From positions 69,822 through 133,821 of the forward strand of contig CADARP010000009.1 in assembly GCA_902790325.1 (NCBI GenBank): a DNA stretch of 64,000 nt, read 5' to 3'. This stretch comes from Oscillospiraceae bacterium (GTDB lineage: Bacteria > Bacillota > Clostridia > Oscillospirales > Acutalibacteraceae). Every line of letters begins with the position of its first letter. The stretch's first letter is position 1. Position numbers and translations under genes: made by a program. Below, one piece after another: positions 18,888 to 26,158 of this stretch. The notes beneath the pieces were generated by a model that saw only the letters and a program-made list of their open reading frames with translations, was not told the DNA's origin and did not search any database.

Positions 18888-19660
18888 CACTTGCCACCGG
18901 TCACCTGGTCAAGCCGATCTATAATGATCTCTTGCGAGCTGGCCTGGTTATTGCGGAAACTTTGCAGCCCCGTCCAATCGTAGGCGTGAATCGTGATGAA
19001 GTGTTCCGCATATTCTTTCAAGCGTGGGTTCTGTATCAGCAATTTGCGCAGCCCTTTCAAATGTTCGGAACGGACTTTCGATTCTGGCAGACCGTGATTT
19101 TGTGCAACCTCTGATATTGTGCGGCCGTTATAATAGATTTCGTCGAATATGCTCTGCTGGGCATGATCCAAACTTTTTTGCATGGCGTGATCGAGCGCGG
19201 CATGCAATTCTTTTTGAAATGTGCGATCTTCGGCGTCGAGGAACGCTTGCGCAGCTGCATCGTCCGGCACCGTATCAACAACCGCGGCGCTGTCCGCGTC
19301 ATCATCGTCCAGCGGATCGTCAAGGCTGTTGCATTCATTCAGAGGATCGCGGCGTTTCGTCCTGTAGCCGACCAACTCTGCGAAGCGGTTCCTTAAGTGT
19401 AACCGGAAATATGCCGACAGCTTGTAACCTTTTTCCGGTTTGTATGCTTCGACAGAATCACGCAGCGCGAAAAAGGACGCCTGTTGCAAATCGTCCAGCG
19501 TGACGCCCGAAGCGGTGCATTGTGCCTTGTAAAACTTGAAATATGTGTTTGCTGTTTTGAAAAACAACCGCTTCGTTTGTTCCCACAGATCACCATACAA
19601 GTAGGTTTCTCCGTTCTGAATACGCACAGCCAATTCTTCGTTACTGTAAACCGTTGACAT
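18887..19660 (-). CDS. Element-encoded sigma-70-family RNA polymerase sigma factor
   Basis: A 257-residue protein with a sigma region 2 signature (D-D-L-Q-Q-A-S-F-F-A-L-R-D-S-V, then K-G-Y-K-L-S-A-Y-F near residues 54-85) and a region 4 helix-turn-helix (Y-Y-N-G-R-T-I-S-E-V-A-Q-N-H-G-L-P-E-S-K-V near 180-205). An acidic Asp-rich linker separates them. Start at 19660 after a GGGGG-type site. As the last gene of the leftward block it probably works as a late regulator, redirecting host polymerase to element or helper-phage promoters; its target promoter is not evident. Confidence 0.8.
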   Translation of the reverse strand: MSTVYSNEELAVRIQNGETYLYGDLWEQTKRLFFKTANTYFKFYKAQCTASGVTLDDLQQASFFALRDSVEAYKPEKGYKLSAYFRLHLRNRFAELVGYRTKRRDPLNECNSLDDPLDDDDADSAAVVDTVPDDAAAQAFLDAEDRTFQKELHAALDHAMQKSLDHAQQSIFDEIYYNGRTISEVAQNHGLPESKVRSEHLKGLRKLLIQNPRLKEYAEHFITIHAYDWTGLQSFRNNQASSQEIIIDRLDQVTGGK

Positions 19661-19741
19661 ATCCGAACCCCCGAAGTATAATATTGTTGTGAGGTCAATA
19701 CCCGTTCGGAGTGGTTCGCGTGCATGCGGATCACTTTTCTT

Positions 19742-20056
19742 TTATGCTTCATTCAGATCGAGCAGAGCGAAAAAACGCTTGCGCAGTTTATAAAATGTGC
19801 CACGGCTGCACGGGCATTCCATGTTATTGAACGCTTTTTCATGCGTCACGTTTTCCATCAGGCACCGGAATAGCGGTTCGGAATTATCTACAGCCTGCAG
19901 CGCCGTTTCCTCGATCCGTGCTATTTTCTGTTCCGCCTGTGCTTTCAGCTGGGTGTACTTTGCTTGATTGTATTCGTCATACTGTAAACAGAATGCGCGC
20001 AACTCCAAATACCTGTCCTTGCTGATTCCGTAGTTTTTCGGTATGTATGTTCTCAT
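19742..20056 (-). CDS. Hypothetical element protein, 104 aa
   Basis: Start at 20056 after CAGGAG at eight bases. The protein begins M-R-T-Y-I-P-K-N-Y-G-I-S-K-D-R-Y-L-E-L and ends with C-P-C-S-R-G-T-F-Y-K-L-R-K-R-F-F-A-L-L, which could be a recognition helix of a small helix-turn-helix domain. The layout is like that of small transcription regulators that lie next to sigma-like genes in clostridial elements. No family name is certain. The gap 20057-20228 holds an ACACCT/AGGTGT hairpin and no gene. Confidence 0.6.
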   Translation of the reverse strand: MRTYIPKNYGISKDRYLELRAFCLQYDEYNQAKYTQLKAQAEQKIARIEETALQAVDNSEPLFRCLMENVTHEKAFNNMECPCSRGTFYKLRKRFFALLDLNEA

Positions 20057-20228
20057 AGACTACACTCCTGTTCTGGCGAAGCGGTCAACACCTGACGAGG
20101 TGTCACGTCATGCCGACGGTATAAACACCCATTATGCGCACCTGCACGGTAAAATTATACAAGGGCGTCGGGCGAATTGAGGGGTGCCTCTGTTTCAAAA
20201 ATGGGGGGAGGTCGACCGAAGATCAACT

Positions 20229-21041
20229 TCATTGTCCAAGAATATTCTTGTAATATGGTGTGTCTTGTTTCAGCGTTTCACGTCGGCGATCCTTGCCGCT
20301 GACCTCATAGGGAACACACGCCTCGTATATACGACTTAAAACGCGCCTTGTAGATGGATCGGAAGCGTTTGATAATTCTCTGTCGGTCATATTCGTCGTT
20401 ATGATGAACGGTATTTGACGACGGTACAATGTGTCGATGGTTGAATATACAACCTCTTCCATAAAAGACGATGAGCGCTCGGCGCCGAAGTCGTCCAGTA
20501 CCACTAAGCCGAACCGCGTCAAATCCTCTTTTTTTTCCAGTTTCGCCTGATCTATGAATGACGTGCAGCGGCAGGCAATTCCGCGATCTATGAGCGCGTT
20601 TGCAATACAACACGCAAAAAAGGTCTTTCCTGTTCCAACGTCACCGCGCAACAATAGCCCTTTTTTGCCGGTTTCTTTTTTGAAATGATCCGCATAATTC
20701 CGGCACACCTTGCCAATATCAGCGTTTTTTCCGTCGTCCGCATCAAATGTGAAGCCGCGCATTTTTACGTCGTCGAAACATTCAGCGCGAAGTGTTTCGA
20801 TTTGCTGCGCGCGAATGCGCCGCTCGCTTTCTTTGCGGGCGTTGATTATGCAAGCACACCGAACCGGAAACTTTCCGCTGATCAGTTTTTTGCCGGAAGG
20901 AATATCGATGATCGCCTGTTTCGGCGTATGACAGACGCCGCAGTATAGCAGACCGTTCTTTTCATAGTCGGTTTCATTTCTCGGCGTGTCCGCTTCGATT
21001 TTCCGCATCATTTCGATAAGAATACTGCTCAATCCTTCCAT
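20229..21041 (-). CDS. DnaC/IstB-like AAA+ helicase loader
   Basis: A 270-residue replication ATPase. An N-terminal zinc-knuckle-like pattern (C34-x2-C37 ... C62-x-C64) is followed by the AAA+ core with Walker A G-D-V-G-T-G-K-T (133-140), Walker B V-V-L-D-D-F-G (about 180-186) and sensor 1 in I-I-T-T-N-M-T. Such proteins load the replicative helicase on phage or element origins. The start follows AAAGGGG and directly abuts the stop of the replication initiator gene, indicating an operon. Confidence 0.9.
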   Translation of the reverse strand: MEGLSSILIEMMRKIEADTPRNETDYEKNGLLYCGVCHTPKQAIIDIPSGKKLISGKFPVRCACIINARKESERRIRAQQIETLRAECFDDVKMRGFTFDADDGKNADIGKVCRNYADHFKKETGKKGLLLRGDVGTGKTFFACCIANALIDRGIACRCTSFIDQAKLEKKEDLTRFGLVVLDDFGAERSSSFMEEVVYSTIDTLYRRQIPFIITTNMTDRELSNASDPSTRRVLSRIYEACVPYEVSGKDRRRETLKQDTPYYKNILGQ

Positions 21042-21758
21042 TCAAATAACCCCTTTCAAGTCGTCATTTCGCGGTTCTGCTTTATTCACATAGTCAACAA
21101 ACGGAGTAGAAGCGCCGAAGAATGTTGATCCATGCTTGATATATTTTTCCTCGCGCCGTTCTTTGCGGCATTCGTCCGCATACGCCTGCGCTGCGGTCAA
21201 CAGCTCGTCCGGCGTCCAGCCGTCACGAAGTCGGGCTTCATACGCTTTGCGGGCGGCAGCTTTGTCTTTTTTGCGCGGATAGATCGACCAGACCGTTTCA
21301 AAGCCGTTGTTTTTTGCGGGATATATATATTCTTTATCTAAATCTAAACCTAAATCTATATCTCGGTTTCCATTTTGTATACAAAATGATTCCGCTTTGT
21401 TTCCGTTTATTTCACGCGCATCGTCATATATTCCTGTTTCGTTCAATACAAGACTGTTTTTTTCTTCTTTGTAAATCGTTTCATGGTATCTATCTGCTTG
21501 AATAGTATTATGTACTTTCCAATGCCTGATAACAATTACACCGCTTTCAAATGCAATCACAAATTGTTTCAATATCAACAGTTTTAAATCATCGTCACTA
21601 CATCCGATGGCACGTTGTATTTTGCGTGGACTATCCACGAAGCCGTCGTCGTCTGCACGCATTCCGAGATGAAAGTATAGTAGTTGTGAGGTCAACGGCA
21701 GATCAAGAAATCTATCACAATCCACCACATTCAGCGAAAACATACGCTTTTTTGCCAT
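21042..21758 (-). CDS. Phage-type replisome organiser / DnaD-like replication initiator
   Basis: A 238-residue protein. The N-terminal ~110 residues form the winged-helix domain of phage replisome organisers (K-K-R-M-F-S-L, then L-P-L-T-S-Q-L-L-Y-F-H-L-G-M-R-A-D-D-D-G-F-V). A low-complexity linker is followed by a DnaD/DnaB2-like C-terminal part (Y-P-R-K-K-D-K-A-A-A-R-K-A-Y). The start at 21758 is preferred because an upstream ATG overlaps the previous gene. Together with the DnaC-like protein it should permit autonomous replication after excision; the origin may lie within or beside this gene but no iterons were clear. Confidence 0.8.
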   Translation of the reverse strand: MAKKRMFSLNVVDCDRFLDLPLTSQLLYFHLGMRADDDGFVDSPRKIQRAIGCSDDDLKLLILKQFVIAFESGVIVIRHWKVHNTIQADRYHETIYKEEKNSLVLNETGIYDDAREINGNKAESFCIQNGNRDIDLGLDLDKEYIYPAKNNGFETVWSIYPRKKDKAAARKAYEARLRDGWTPDELLTAAQAYADECRKERREEKYIKHGSTFFGASTPFVDYVNKAEPRNDDLKGVI

Positions 21759-21762
21759 TTCA

Positions 21763-22014
21763 TCACCGGCTTTCCTGAATCGGTCTGATCTTTCCGCGAT
21801 CCTCGGCGTGCCGGTCATGTGCGGCGCCGGTCATGTACTGTTCGACCGCTGCCATGTTCACAAGGCGTTTCCGCTGTCCGACATAGACAACCGGTATTGT
21901 GCCGTCGGCGATTGCCTGACGCAGCGCACGTTCGGAGAACGCAGTCTGCGGATCGTTACGCTTGATCTCGGCCATGGCCTGCCGGATCGTGCGCATCCTC
22001 GGCAATTCGTTCAC
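21763..22014 (-). CDS. Excisionase-like MerR-type DNA-binding protein
   Basis: An 83-residue protein with a winged helix-turn-helix of the excisionase type: F-S-E-R-A-L-R-Q-A-I-A-D-G-T-I-P, then V-Y-V-G-Q-R-K-R-L-V-N-M-A-A-V-E-Q-Y-M. The tail is basic. The start overlaps the end of the upstream XRE gene by four bases (ATGA). Position beside the divergently transcribed integrase fits a recombination directionality factor, but a plain regulator is possible. Confidence 0.7.
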   Translation of the reverse strand: MNELPRMRTIRQAMAEIKRNDPQTAFSERALRQAIADGTIPVVYVGQRKRLVNMAAVEQYMTGAAHDRHAEDRGKIRPIQESR

Positions 22015-22193
22015 ATTGTCACCCCCTCGGAAATCTGTTTAATGATTTCCAAAATTCGCCGCTGTTCATCTTCGGGCAGCTCGTGACGCAGCTTTCGGCT
22101 GAAATTGCCGTCAGTTATTCCGATAGCGTCGGCAATCTGCCACAGCTTCACGCCTGCGTTTTTGGCCGCTTCGCGGATTCTTTGATTTTTCAT
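22011..22193 (-). CDS. Small XRE-type helix-turn-helix protein, 60 aa
   Basis: A single helix-turn-helix: I-R-E-A-A-K-N-A-G-V-K-L-W-Q-I-A-D-A-I-G-I-T-D-G-N-F-S-R-K-L then a short tail. Start at 22193 after AAAGGTGG at eight bases. It is the first gene of the leftward block and overlaps the next by ATGA. It may be the Cro-like counterpart to the XRE protein at the left end. Confidence 0.8.
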   Translation of the reverse strand: MKNQRIREAAKNAGVKLWQIADAIGITDGNFSRKLRHELPEDEQRRILEIIKQISEGVTM

Positions 22194-22237
22194 GATTAAA
22201 CCACCTTTCAAGTCTGTTTTTGTTCGGTTGCGGACAT

Positions 22238-22247
22238 ATTGTAGCAT
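22238..22247 (-). promoter_or_regulatory. Extended -10 promoter for the leftward block
   Basis: On the minus strand, TGC-TACAAT forms an extended -10 element; no good -35 is visible upstream. It lies 45 bases before the first gene of the block. Confidence 0.5.
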
Positions 22248-22298
22248 AATAGTTGTGCCCCCGTGTTACCCTTTTTGTTGTTATCGTTAGAGTGGTTG

Positions 22299-22327
22299 TT
22301 GACAAAGCACGATATTTTGTATAAAAT
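22299..22327 (+). promoter_or_regulatory. Promoter of the integrase gene
   Basis: TTGACA (22299-22304), 17 bases, TAAAAT (22322-22327), 92 bases before the integrase start. Confidence 0.75.
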
Positions 22328-22419
22328 CAGTGTAACGTGTCCACATGTGCCATTGTAGCTAAGCAAAAAAGATTGTGAACTATTACGATAGATTTCTTTG
22401 AAAAAATGGCGGTGAAATC

Positions 22420-23811
22420 ATGGCAAGCATACAAAAGCGGAACGGATCATACCTGATTACAGTATCGACCGGATATGACATTACCGGCAAACAGCAGCGC
22501 ACGACTATGACGTGGACGCCGCCGGCAGGAATGACGCCGCGTCAGATCGACAAGGAATTGACCAGGCAGGCGACACTTTTTGAAGAAAAGGTCAAAACCG
22601 GTCAGATAATCGGCGGAGATATTCGTTTTGCGGAATTTGCGGAACGATGGTTTTCGGATTACGGCAGGGAACACTTGAAAGCGCGGACATACACGGACTA
22701 CCGGCACGCCATGCCGCGGATCAACGCCGCCCTCGGTCATATAGCGGTAAACAAGATCAAGCCGAACCACGTCGCGCAGTTTTGCAAAAACCTCGGTGAA
22801 AGCGGCATCCGCGAAGATGCGAAGTATCTGCCGACCGTGGATTTCAAAACGCTTTTGAAGCAGCGGCATCTTTCACAGATGCAGCTTTCCGATCTGGCAG
22901 GCGTTTCACACGCCACCGTCGGCGGCATCGTAAAAGGCAGCCGCGTTTCGCAGCCGACAGCCGAAAAGGTCAGCCGTGCGCTGGAAATGCCGATGAAAGA
23001 GCTTTTCGCGCCGGCGGCCGGCAGTGCTGACACCTTGACCGGTCAAACCGTGTTGAAGTATTACCGCGTGCTGTCCTCGATCCTGACAACCGCCGTACAA
23101 TGGCAGCTCATACCGTTTAACCCGTGCGAACGCGTCAAGCCGCCGAAGGTGGAACACAAAGAGGCAAACTGTCTCGACGAATCGGCCACGCGTGAACTGT
23201 TCCGCTGTTTGGAACAAGAGGACATACAGAACAGGGCAATCGTCGTTTTGGCCGTTTATACCGGAATGCGGCGCGGTGAGCTTTGCGGTCTGACGTGGAA
23301 CGACATCCATTTCGACAACGGCCTGATCGACATAAACAAAGAATCCATCTATATTCGTGGGCAGGGCATTCGTGACGATACGCCGAAGAATCAGACGTCC
23401 CGCCGCGTGATAAAGGTTTCGTCTGACGTTCTGGACGTGTTGCGTTTGCTGCGAACTGACCAAAACAAGAAGCGGCTGCAGATCGGCGACCAATGGACGA
23501 ACAGCGGCAAGGTTTTCACACGTTGGAACGGATCGCCGGTTGATCCTGACGCTATTTCCGGATGGTTTCACGGATTCATACAAAAAAACGGCTTGCCGCC
23601 GATTCGGTTTCATGATCTCCGGCACACAAACGCGTCATTGCTGATCGCAGCCGGTACCGACATCAAGACGGTCTCGAAGCGGCTCGGCCATTCATCGGTC
23701 AGCACGACCGGCAATATATACACGCACGCGATCAAGACCGCCGACGAGCTGGCAGCCGACACGCTGCACGACATCCTCGGAAAAGATCGCAGCGGATCAA
23801 AAACAGGATAA
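22420..23811 (+). CDS. int: Tyrosine recombinase (integrase) with an embedded XRE helix-turn-helix
   Basis: A 463-residue integrase that should recombine the 88-base att sites. The N-terminal arm-binding domain (residues 1-65) is followed by the SAM-like core-binding domain. At about 141-198 an XRE-type helix-turn-helix (L-S-Q-M-Q-L-S-D-L-A-G-V-S-H-A-T-V-G-G-I-V-K-G) is inserted inside the core-binding domain, between K-Y-L-P and T-L-T-G-Q-T-V-L-K-Y-Y. Catalytic residues are complete: R284 (T-G-M-R-R-G-E-L), H398 and R401 (H-D-L-R-H), H424 (L-G-H-S-S) and Y434 (N-I-Y-T-H). It faces attR and the tRNA gene, with its own promoter and terminator. Confidence 0.95.
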   Translation: MASIQKRNGSYLITVSTGYDITGKQQRTTMTWTPPAGMTPRQIDKELTRQATLFEEKVKTGQIIGGDIRFAEFAERWFSDYGREHLKARTYTDYRHAMPRINAALGHIAVNKIKPNHVAQFCKNLGESGIREDAKYLPTVDFKTLLKQRHLSQMQLSDLAGVSHATVGGIVKGSRVSQPTAEKVSRALEMPMKELFAPAAGSADTLTGQTVLKYYRVLSSILTTAVQWQLIPFNPCERVKPPKVEHKEANCLDESATRELFRCLEQEDIQNRAIVVLAVYTGMRRGELCGLTWNDIHFDNGLIDINKESIYIRGQGIRDDTPKNQTSRRVIKVSSDVLDVLRLLRTDQNKKRLQIGDQWTNSGKVFTRWNGSPVDPDAISGWFHGFIQKNGLPPIRFHDLRHTNASLLIAAGTDIKTVSKRLGHSSVSTTGNIYTHAIKTADELAADTLHDILGKDRSGSKTG

Positions 23812-23818
23812 AAAAAGA

Positions 23819-23851
23819 CCACGCTCGGCAATTCTGCTTTGCGTGGTTTTT
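23819..23851 (+). terminator. Terminator of the integrase gene
   Basis: Stem CCACGC / GCGTGG with a 16-base loop followed by TTTTTG. Confidence 0.75.
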
Positions 23852-23884
23852 GTATACAAAAATACACTTTTTCGGGGCAATAAT

Positions 23885-23902
23885 CAACAAATAAACAACA
23901 AA
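23885..23902 (+). repeat. Putative integrase arm-type site near attR
   Basis: Exact copy, in the same orientation, of the 18-base sequence at 17404-17421; 40 bases inside the element from attR. Confidence 0.45.
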
Positions 23903-23941
23903 TGGCAATTTTCAGCCCATATTCAGGCAGCAGAAACGGGC

Positions 23942-24029
23942 AAAGAAAAACCCGCAAACCGTTGATATACAACGATCTGCGGGATGGAGCTGATGGTCAG
24001 AATCGAACTGACAACCTGCTCATTACGAG
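23942..24029 (-). repeat. attR: element copy completing tRNA-Thr
   Basis: 88 bases identical to attL. It supplies the 3' 45 bases of tRNA-Thr (including CCA) and the tRNA terminator (stem CCCGCA.../...TGCGGG with a T-run on the minus strand, 23951-23983), so the tRNA stays functional after integration. Confidence 0.93.
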
Positions 24030-24059
24030 TGAGCCGCTCTGCCATTGAGCCACATCAGC
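23985..24059 (-). tRNA. tRNA-Thr (anticodon CGT)
   Basis: Minus-strand cloverleaf of 75 bases: acceptor GCTGATG / CATCAGC, anticodon stem GCTCA / TGAGC with loop CTCGTAA (anticodon CGT, reads ACG), T-arm GTCAG-TTCGATT-CTGAC, discriminator T and an encoded CCA. It hosts the integrated element; the junction lies in the anticodon region. A terminator follows within attR. Confidence 0.93.
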
Positions 24060-24142
24060 GTAGACAGCTTCTATATTATAATAGAAGCTTCCGCATTTTG
24101 CAAGTGTTTTTTGCAATTTTTTTAAAAAAATTCTTTGCGGCC

Positions 24143-24817
24143 TTATCCGCGGCGCAGAACGAGCAGTACCGCGATGCAGACGCCCGCGATCGCGAGGGCG
24201 ATCAGGATGTTTGCGAGCGTAACGCTTTTCTGTCTGCCGGACGGCTGCGCAGGCAGCAGTTTCGCCGCGTGCAGCGCACGTGTCAGCGGTTTGTACAGCA
24301 GCATGGTGATCGCGGCGTTCAGACCGCCCTTGATCGCGTTGAACGGCAGGAAGACCGGTACGAGCATCGCAATGACCGCGTCGCGCGGCGCGCCCATATA
24401 CAGCGGCGTCAGGAACGCGTTCCACAGCAGCATCAGGCCCGTCATGAGCACAACGCCGAACAGAAGCCCCGTGACGGCGGACGCGAATGTTTTGCGGCGG
24501 CTGTACAGGATGGACGCCGGCAGGATGAACGCGGCAGACTGAATGACGTTCATGACAAGGCCGATCCAGCCCGTCTCGCTGAACGTCAGCATTTCCAGCA
24601 GCGACGTCACGGCCGTGACGCAAAGCGCGGGGACGGGTCCGAGCAGCAGTCCGCCGATCGCAAGGATGACGTCCTTCGGGTCGTACTTGAGCCATGCCGC
24701 GGCAGGCAGCAGCGGCGGCAGCAGGAAGTGCGACACGGCGGTCAGCGCGTACGCCATCGCGCAGAGCATCGCGCAGACGGCGATCGTTTTGGTGGTCATT
24801 TTGTTTTTGGTTTGCAT
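24143..24817 (-). CDS. ribU: ECF transporter S component, riboflavin type (RibU)
   Basis: A 224-residue membrane protein with about six transmembrane helices, the substrate-capture subunit of an energy-coupling-factor transporter. The start at 24817 follows GGAGGGAT; the loop with D-P-K-D-V near residue 50 and G-P-V-P-A-L near 62 fit S-component topology. The riboflavin assignment rests on the FMN riboswitch directly upstream. The C-terminus carries an extra hydrophobic helix and basic tail. The shared EcfA/A'/T module is not in this window. Confidence 0.85.
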   Translation of the reverse strand: MQTKNKMTTKTIAVCAMLCAMAYALTAVSHFLLPPLLPAAAWLKYDPKDVILAIGGLLLGPVPALCVTAVTSLLEMLTFSETGWIGLVMNVIQSAAFILPASILYSRRKTFASAVTGLLFGVVLMTGLMLLWNAFLTPLYMGAPRDAVIAMLVPVFLPFNAIKGGLNAAITMLLYKPLTRALHAAKLLPAQPSGRQKSVTLANILIALAIAGVCIAVLLVLRRG

Positions 24818-24830
24818 GATGATCCCTCCG

Positions 24831-24874
24831 AAAAAAATAGTCTCACGAATCGTCGGGGAAACAATTCGTGAGAC
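24831..24874 (-). terminator. Expression-platform terminator of the FMN riboswitch
   Basis: On the minus strand, an 11-base stem GTCTCACGAAT / ATTCGTGAGAC followed by TATTTTTTTC, between the aptamer and the ribU ribosome site. It should form when FMN is bound, ending transcription early. Confidence 0.85.
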
Positions 24875-24893
24875 AGCATAAATATACATTTTG

Positions 24894-25006
24894 TATCCTC
24901 TCACATCCGGACTGTACCGTCGGTACCGGAATCACACCGGTTCAGCCTTGCGGCTCGCAGACTTTTACTGCCGGTGGGGAATTGCACCCCGCCCCGAAGA
25001 CGGGAC
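24894..25006 (-). promoter_or_regulatory. FMN riboswitch (RFN element)
   Basis: Conserved RFN pieces are readable on the minus strand in order: CGGGGCGGGGTGCAATTCCC, CACCGGCAGTA, GCGAGCCGC, the CCGGTGTGATTCCGGTACCG segment and GTCCGGATGTGAGAGGATA. It precedes ribU and should turn transport off at high FMN. Confidence 0.95.
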
Positions 25007-25037
25007 TATTGTAGCACGGAGAGATCGGATTGTCAAG

Positions 25038-25967
25038 TCAGAATGTTGCGGTTTTGCGCAGGATGCGCGGCTGGGATGTGTAATACTCGTCCCAGACCTT
25101 GTCGAGCGTGACGGCCAGATCGCGCATGAGTGCCTGACTGTACTTTGCGCGCACGTTGTTGCGCGTGAACATGACCATCAGATAGCACCCGCCGTTGTCG
25201 GACTGGACGACGGCGCAGTCGCCCGCCGTACCGTATACGCCCTTTTCATAGTGCCAGCCGCTCTTGTGCGCGGCGGGTCTGCCGATGCCGTCGCGGATGG
25301 GCGAGTACTTTGCCTTGCACAGCAGATCCCATGCGTGTGCGGAATGAGCGGCGTGCGAGTGGCAGTAATTGTACAGCGCGAACCATTCCGTCGCGCGGTC
25401 TTTGGGCAGACAGTCGCCCATGTAGTTGTAGCTCTTGATGACCGTGCCGCTGCCGAGGCTCGCCAGGAAATCGTTGAACGTCTCGCGTCCGACGTAGCGC
25501 AGGAACACCTCGTAGCACGTATTGTTGGACACATGGATCATGCGCTGCAGCAGGTATTCGACGGTATAGTCGCCGCTTTTTGCGCCGAAATCGTCATAAT
25601 GGAGCTTGCCGCGGTTGACGTGCAGCTTCGTGCCGAGCGACAGTCTGCCGGCGTCCATCTGCTTGCAGATATACAGAAGCATCGCCGCCTTGATGGTGCA
25701 GTTGCTCTGAAAGCTCTTGTCCGCCCGGTACGACGCGACCTCCTTGAGCGTTTTGCCGCTGATGTCGTACAGACCCCATCCGAGGGTGAAATTATACTTG
25801 CCGTAGACTTTGTCCAGTTCCGCCTGCAGCGTGTCGGAGACGGAATAGACGCGTTCCTTGCGGGTGATCCCGCCGAACAGCCACGCGGCGCTTGCGGTGG
25901 GCGACACGGCGCCCGCGGCCAGGATCACAGCCAGAATAAAACACAGGAGCTTTTGAGTCAGTTTCAT
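25038..25967 (-). CDS. Secreted class A beta-lactamase-like serine hydrolase homologue with Cys at the nucleophile position
   Basis: Residues 1-27 are a signal peptide. The rest follows the class A beta-lactamase / beta-lactamase2 fold: an S-x-x-K-like site reading N-C-T-I-K-A (Cys, codon TGC, where Ser is expected), an S-N-N motif in S-N-N-T-C-Y for S-D-N, and K-S-G in A-H-K-S-G-W-H for K-T-G. Lys and the other two motifs are kept, so the site is intact apart from the nucleophile. The protein could be a Cys-based acyl-enzyme, or an inactive peptidoglycan-binding relative. I choose the second of two adjacent ATGs because of spacing from GAGG. Duplicated TATACAGGAT-type repeats precede it (25988-26030). 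Confidence 0.75.
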   Translation of the reverse strand: MKLTQKLLCFILAVILAAGAVSPTASAAWLFGGITRKERVYSVSDTLQAELDKVYGKYNFTLGWGLYDISGKTLKEVASYRADKSFQSNCTIKAAMLLYICKQMDAGRLSLGTKLHVNRGKLHYDDFGAKSGDYTVEYLLQRMIHVSNNTCYEVFLRYVGRETFNDFLASLGSGTVIKSYNYMGDCLPKDRATEWFALYNYCHSHAAHSAHAWDLLCKAKYSPIRDGIGRPAAHKSGWHYEKGVYGTAGDCAVVQSDNGGCYLMVMFTRNNVRAKYSQALMRDLAVTLDKVWDEYYTSQPRILRKTATF

Positions 25968-26099
25968 CATGTTTCCTCTTTCCGCTATGCTATACAGGAT
26001 ATACAAGTATGCTATACAGGATTATACAGGATATGCGGCGGCTTGTCAATATAGACTGCATTTACCGCGCAGGGGGTGGGAGGGAAACAGAAAAAAGGC

Positions 26100-26128
26100 T
26101 TGCACCGAAAAACGGAATGTGCTATGAT
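26100..26128 (+). promoter_or_regulatory. Promoter of the lipoprotein gene
   Basis: TTGCAC (26100-26105), 17 bases, TATGAT (26123-26128). Confidence 0.65.
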
Positions 26129-26158
26129 AAATCCGAAATAAACATTTGGAGGTCAACT

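Larger units (their letters stand above)
17205..24029. mobile_element. Integrative element in tRNA-Thr(CGT), 6.7 kb
   Basis: Two perfect 88-base direct repeats (17205-17292 and 23942-24029) bound a 6.7-kb insertion. The right repeat is the 3' part of an intact tRNA-Thr gene plus its terminator; the left repeat is the displaced copy. Inside: XRE regulator (left end), two small genes rightward, then a leftward block of XRE, excisionase-like, replication initiator, DnaC-like ATPase, unknown 104-aa protein and sigma factor, and a rightward tyrosine integrase next to the tRNA. There are no capsid, terminase, lysis, relaxase or type IV secretion genes. It resembles a phage satellite or minimal integrative element that relies on a helper to move; this class assignment is inference. 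Confidence 0.9.

Noticed and set aside
17205-24029. Complete prophage
   Set aside because: Only 6.7 kb and no capsid, tail, terminase or lysis genes.
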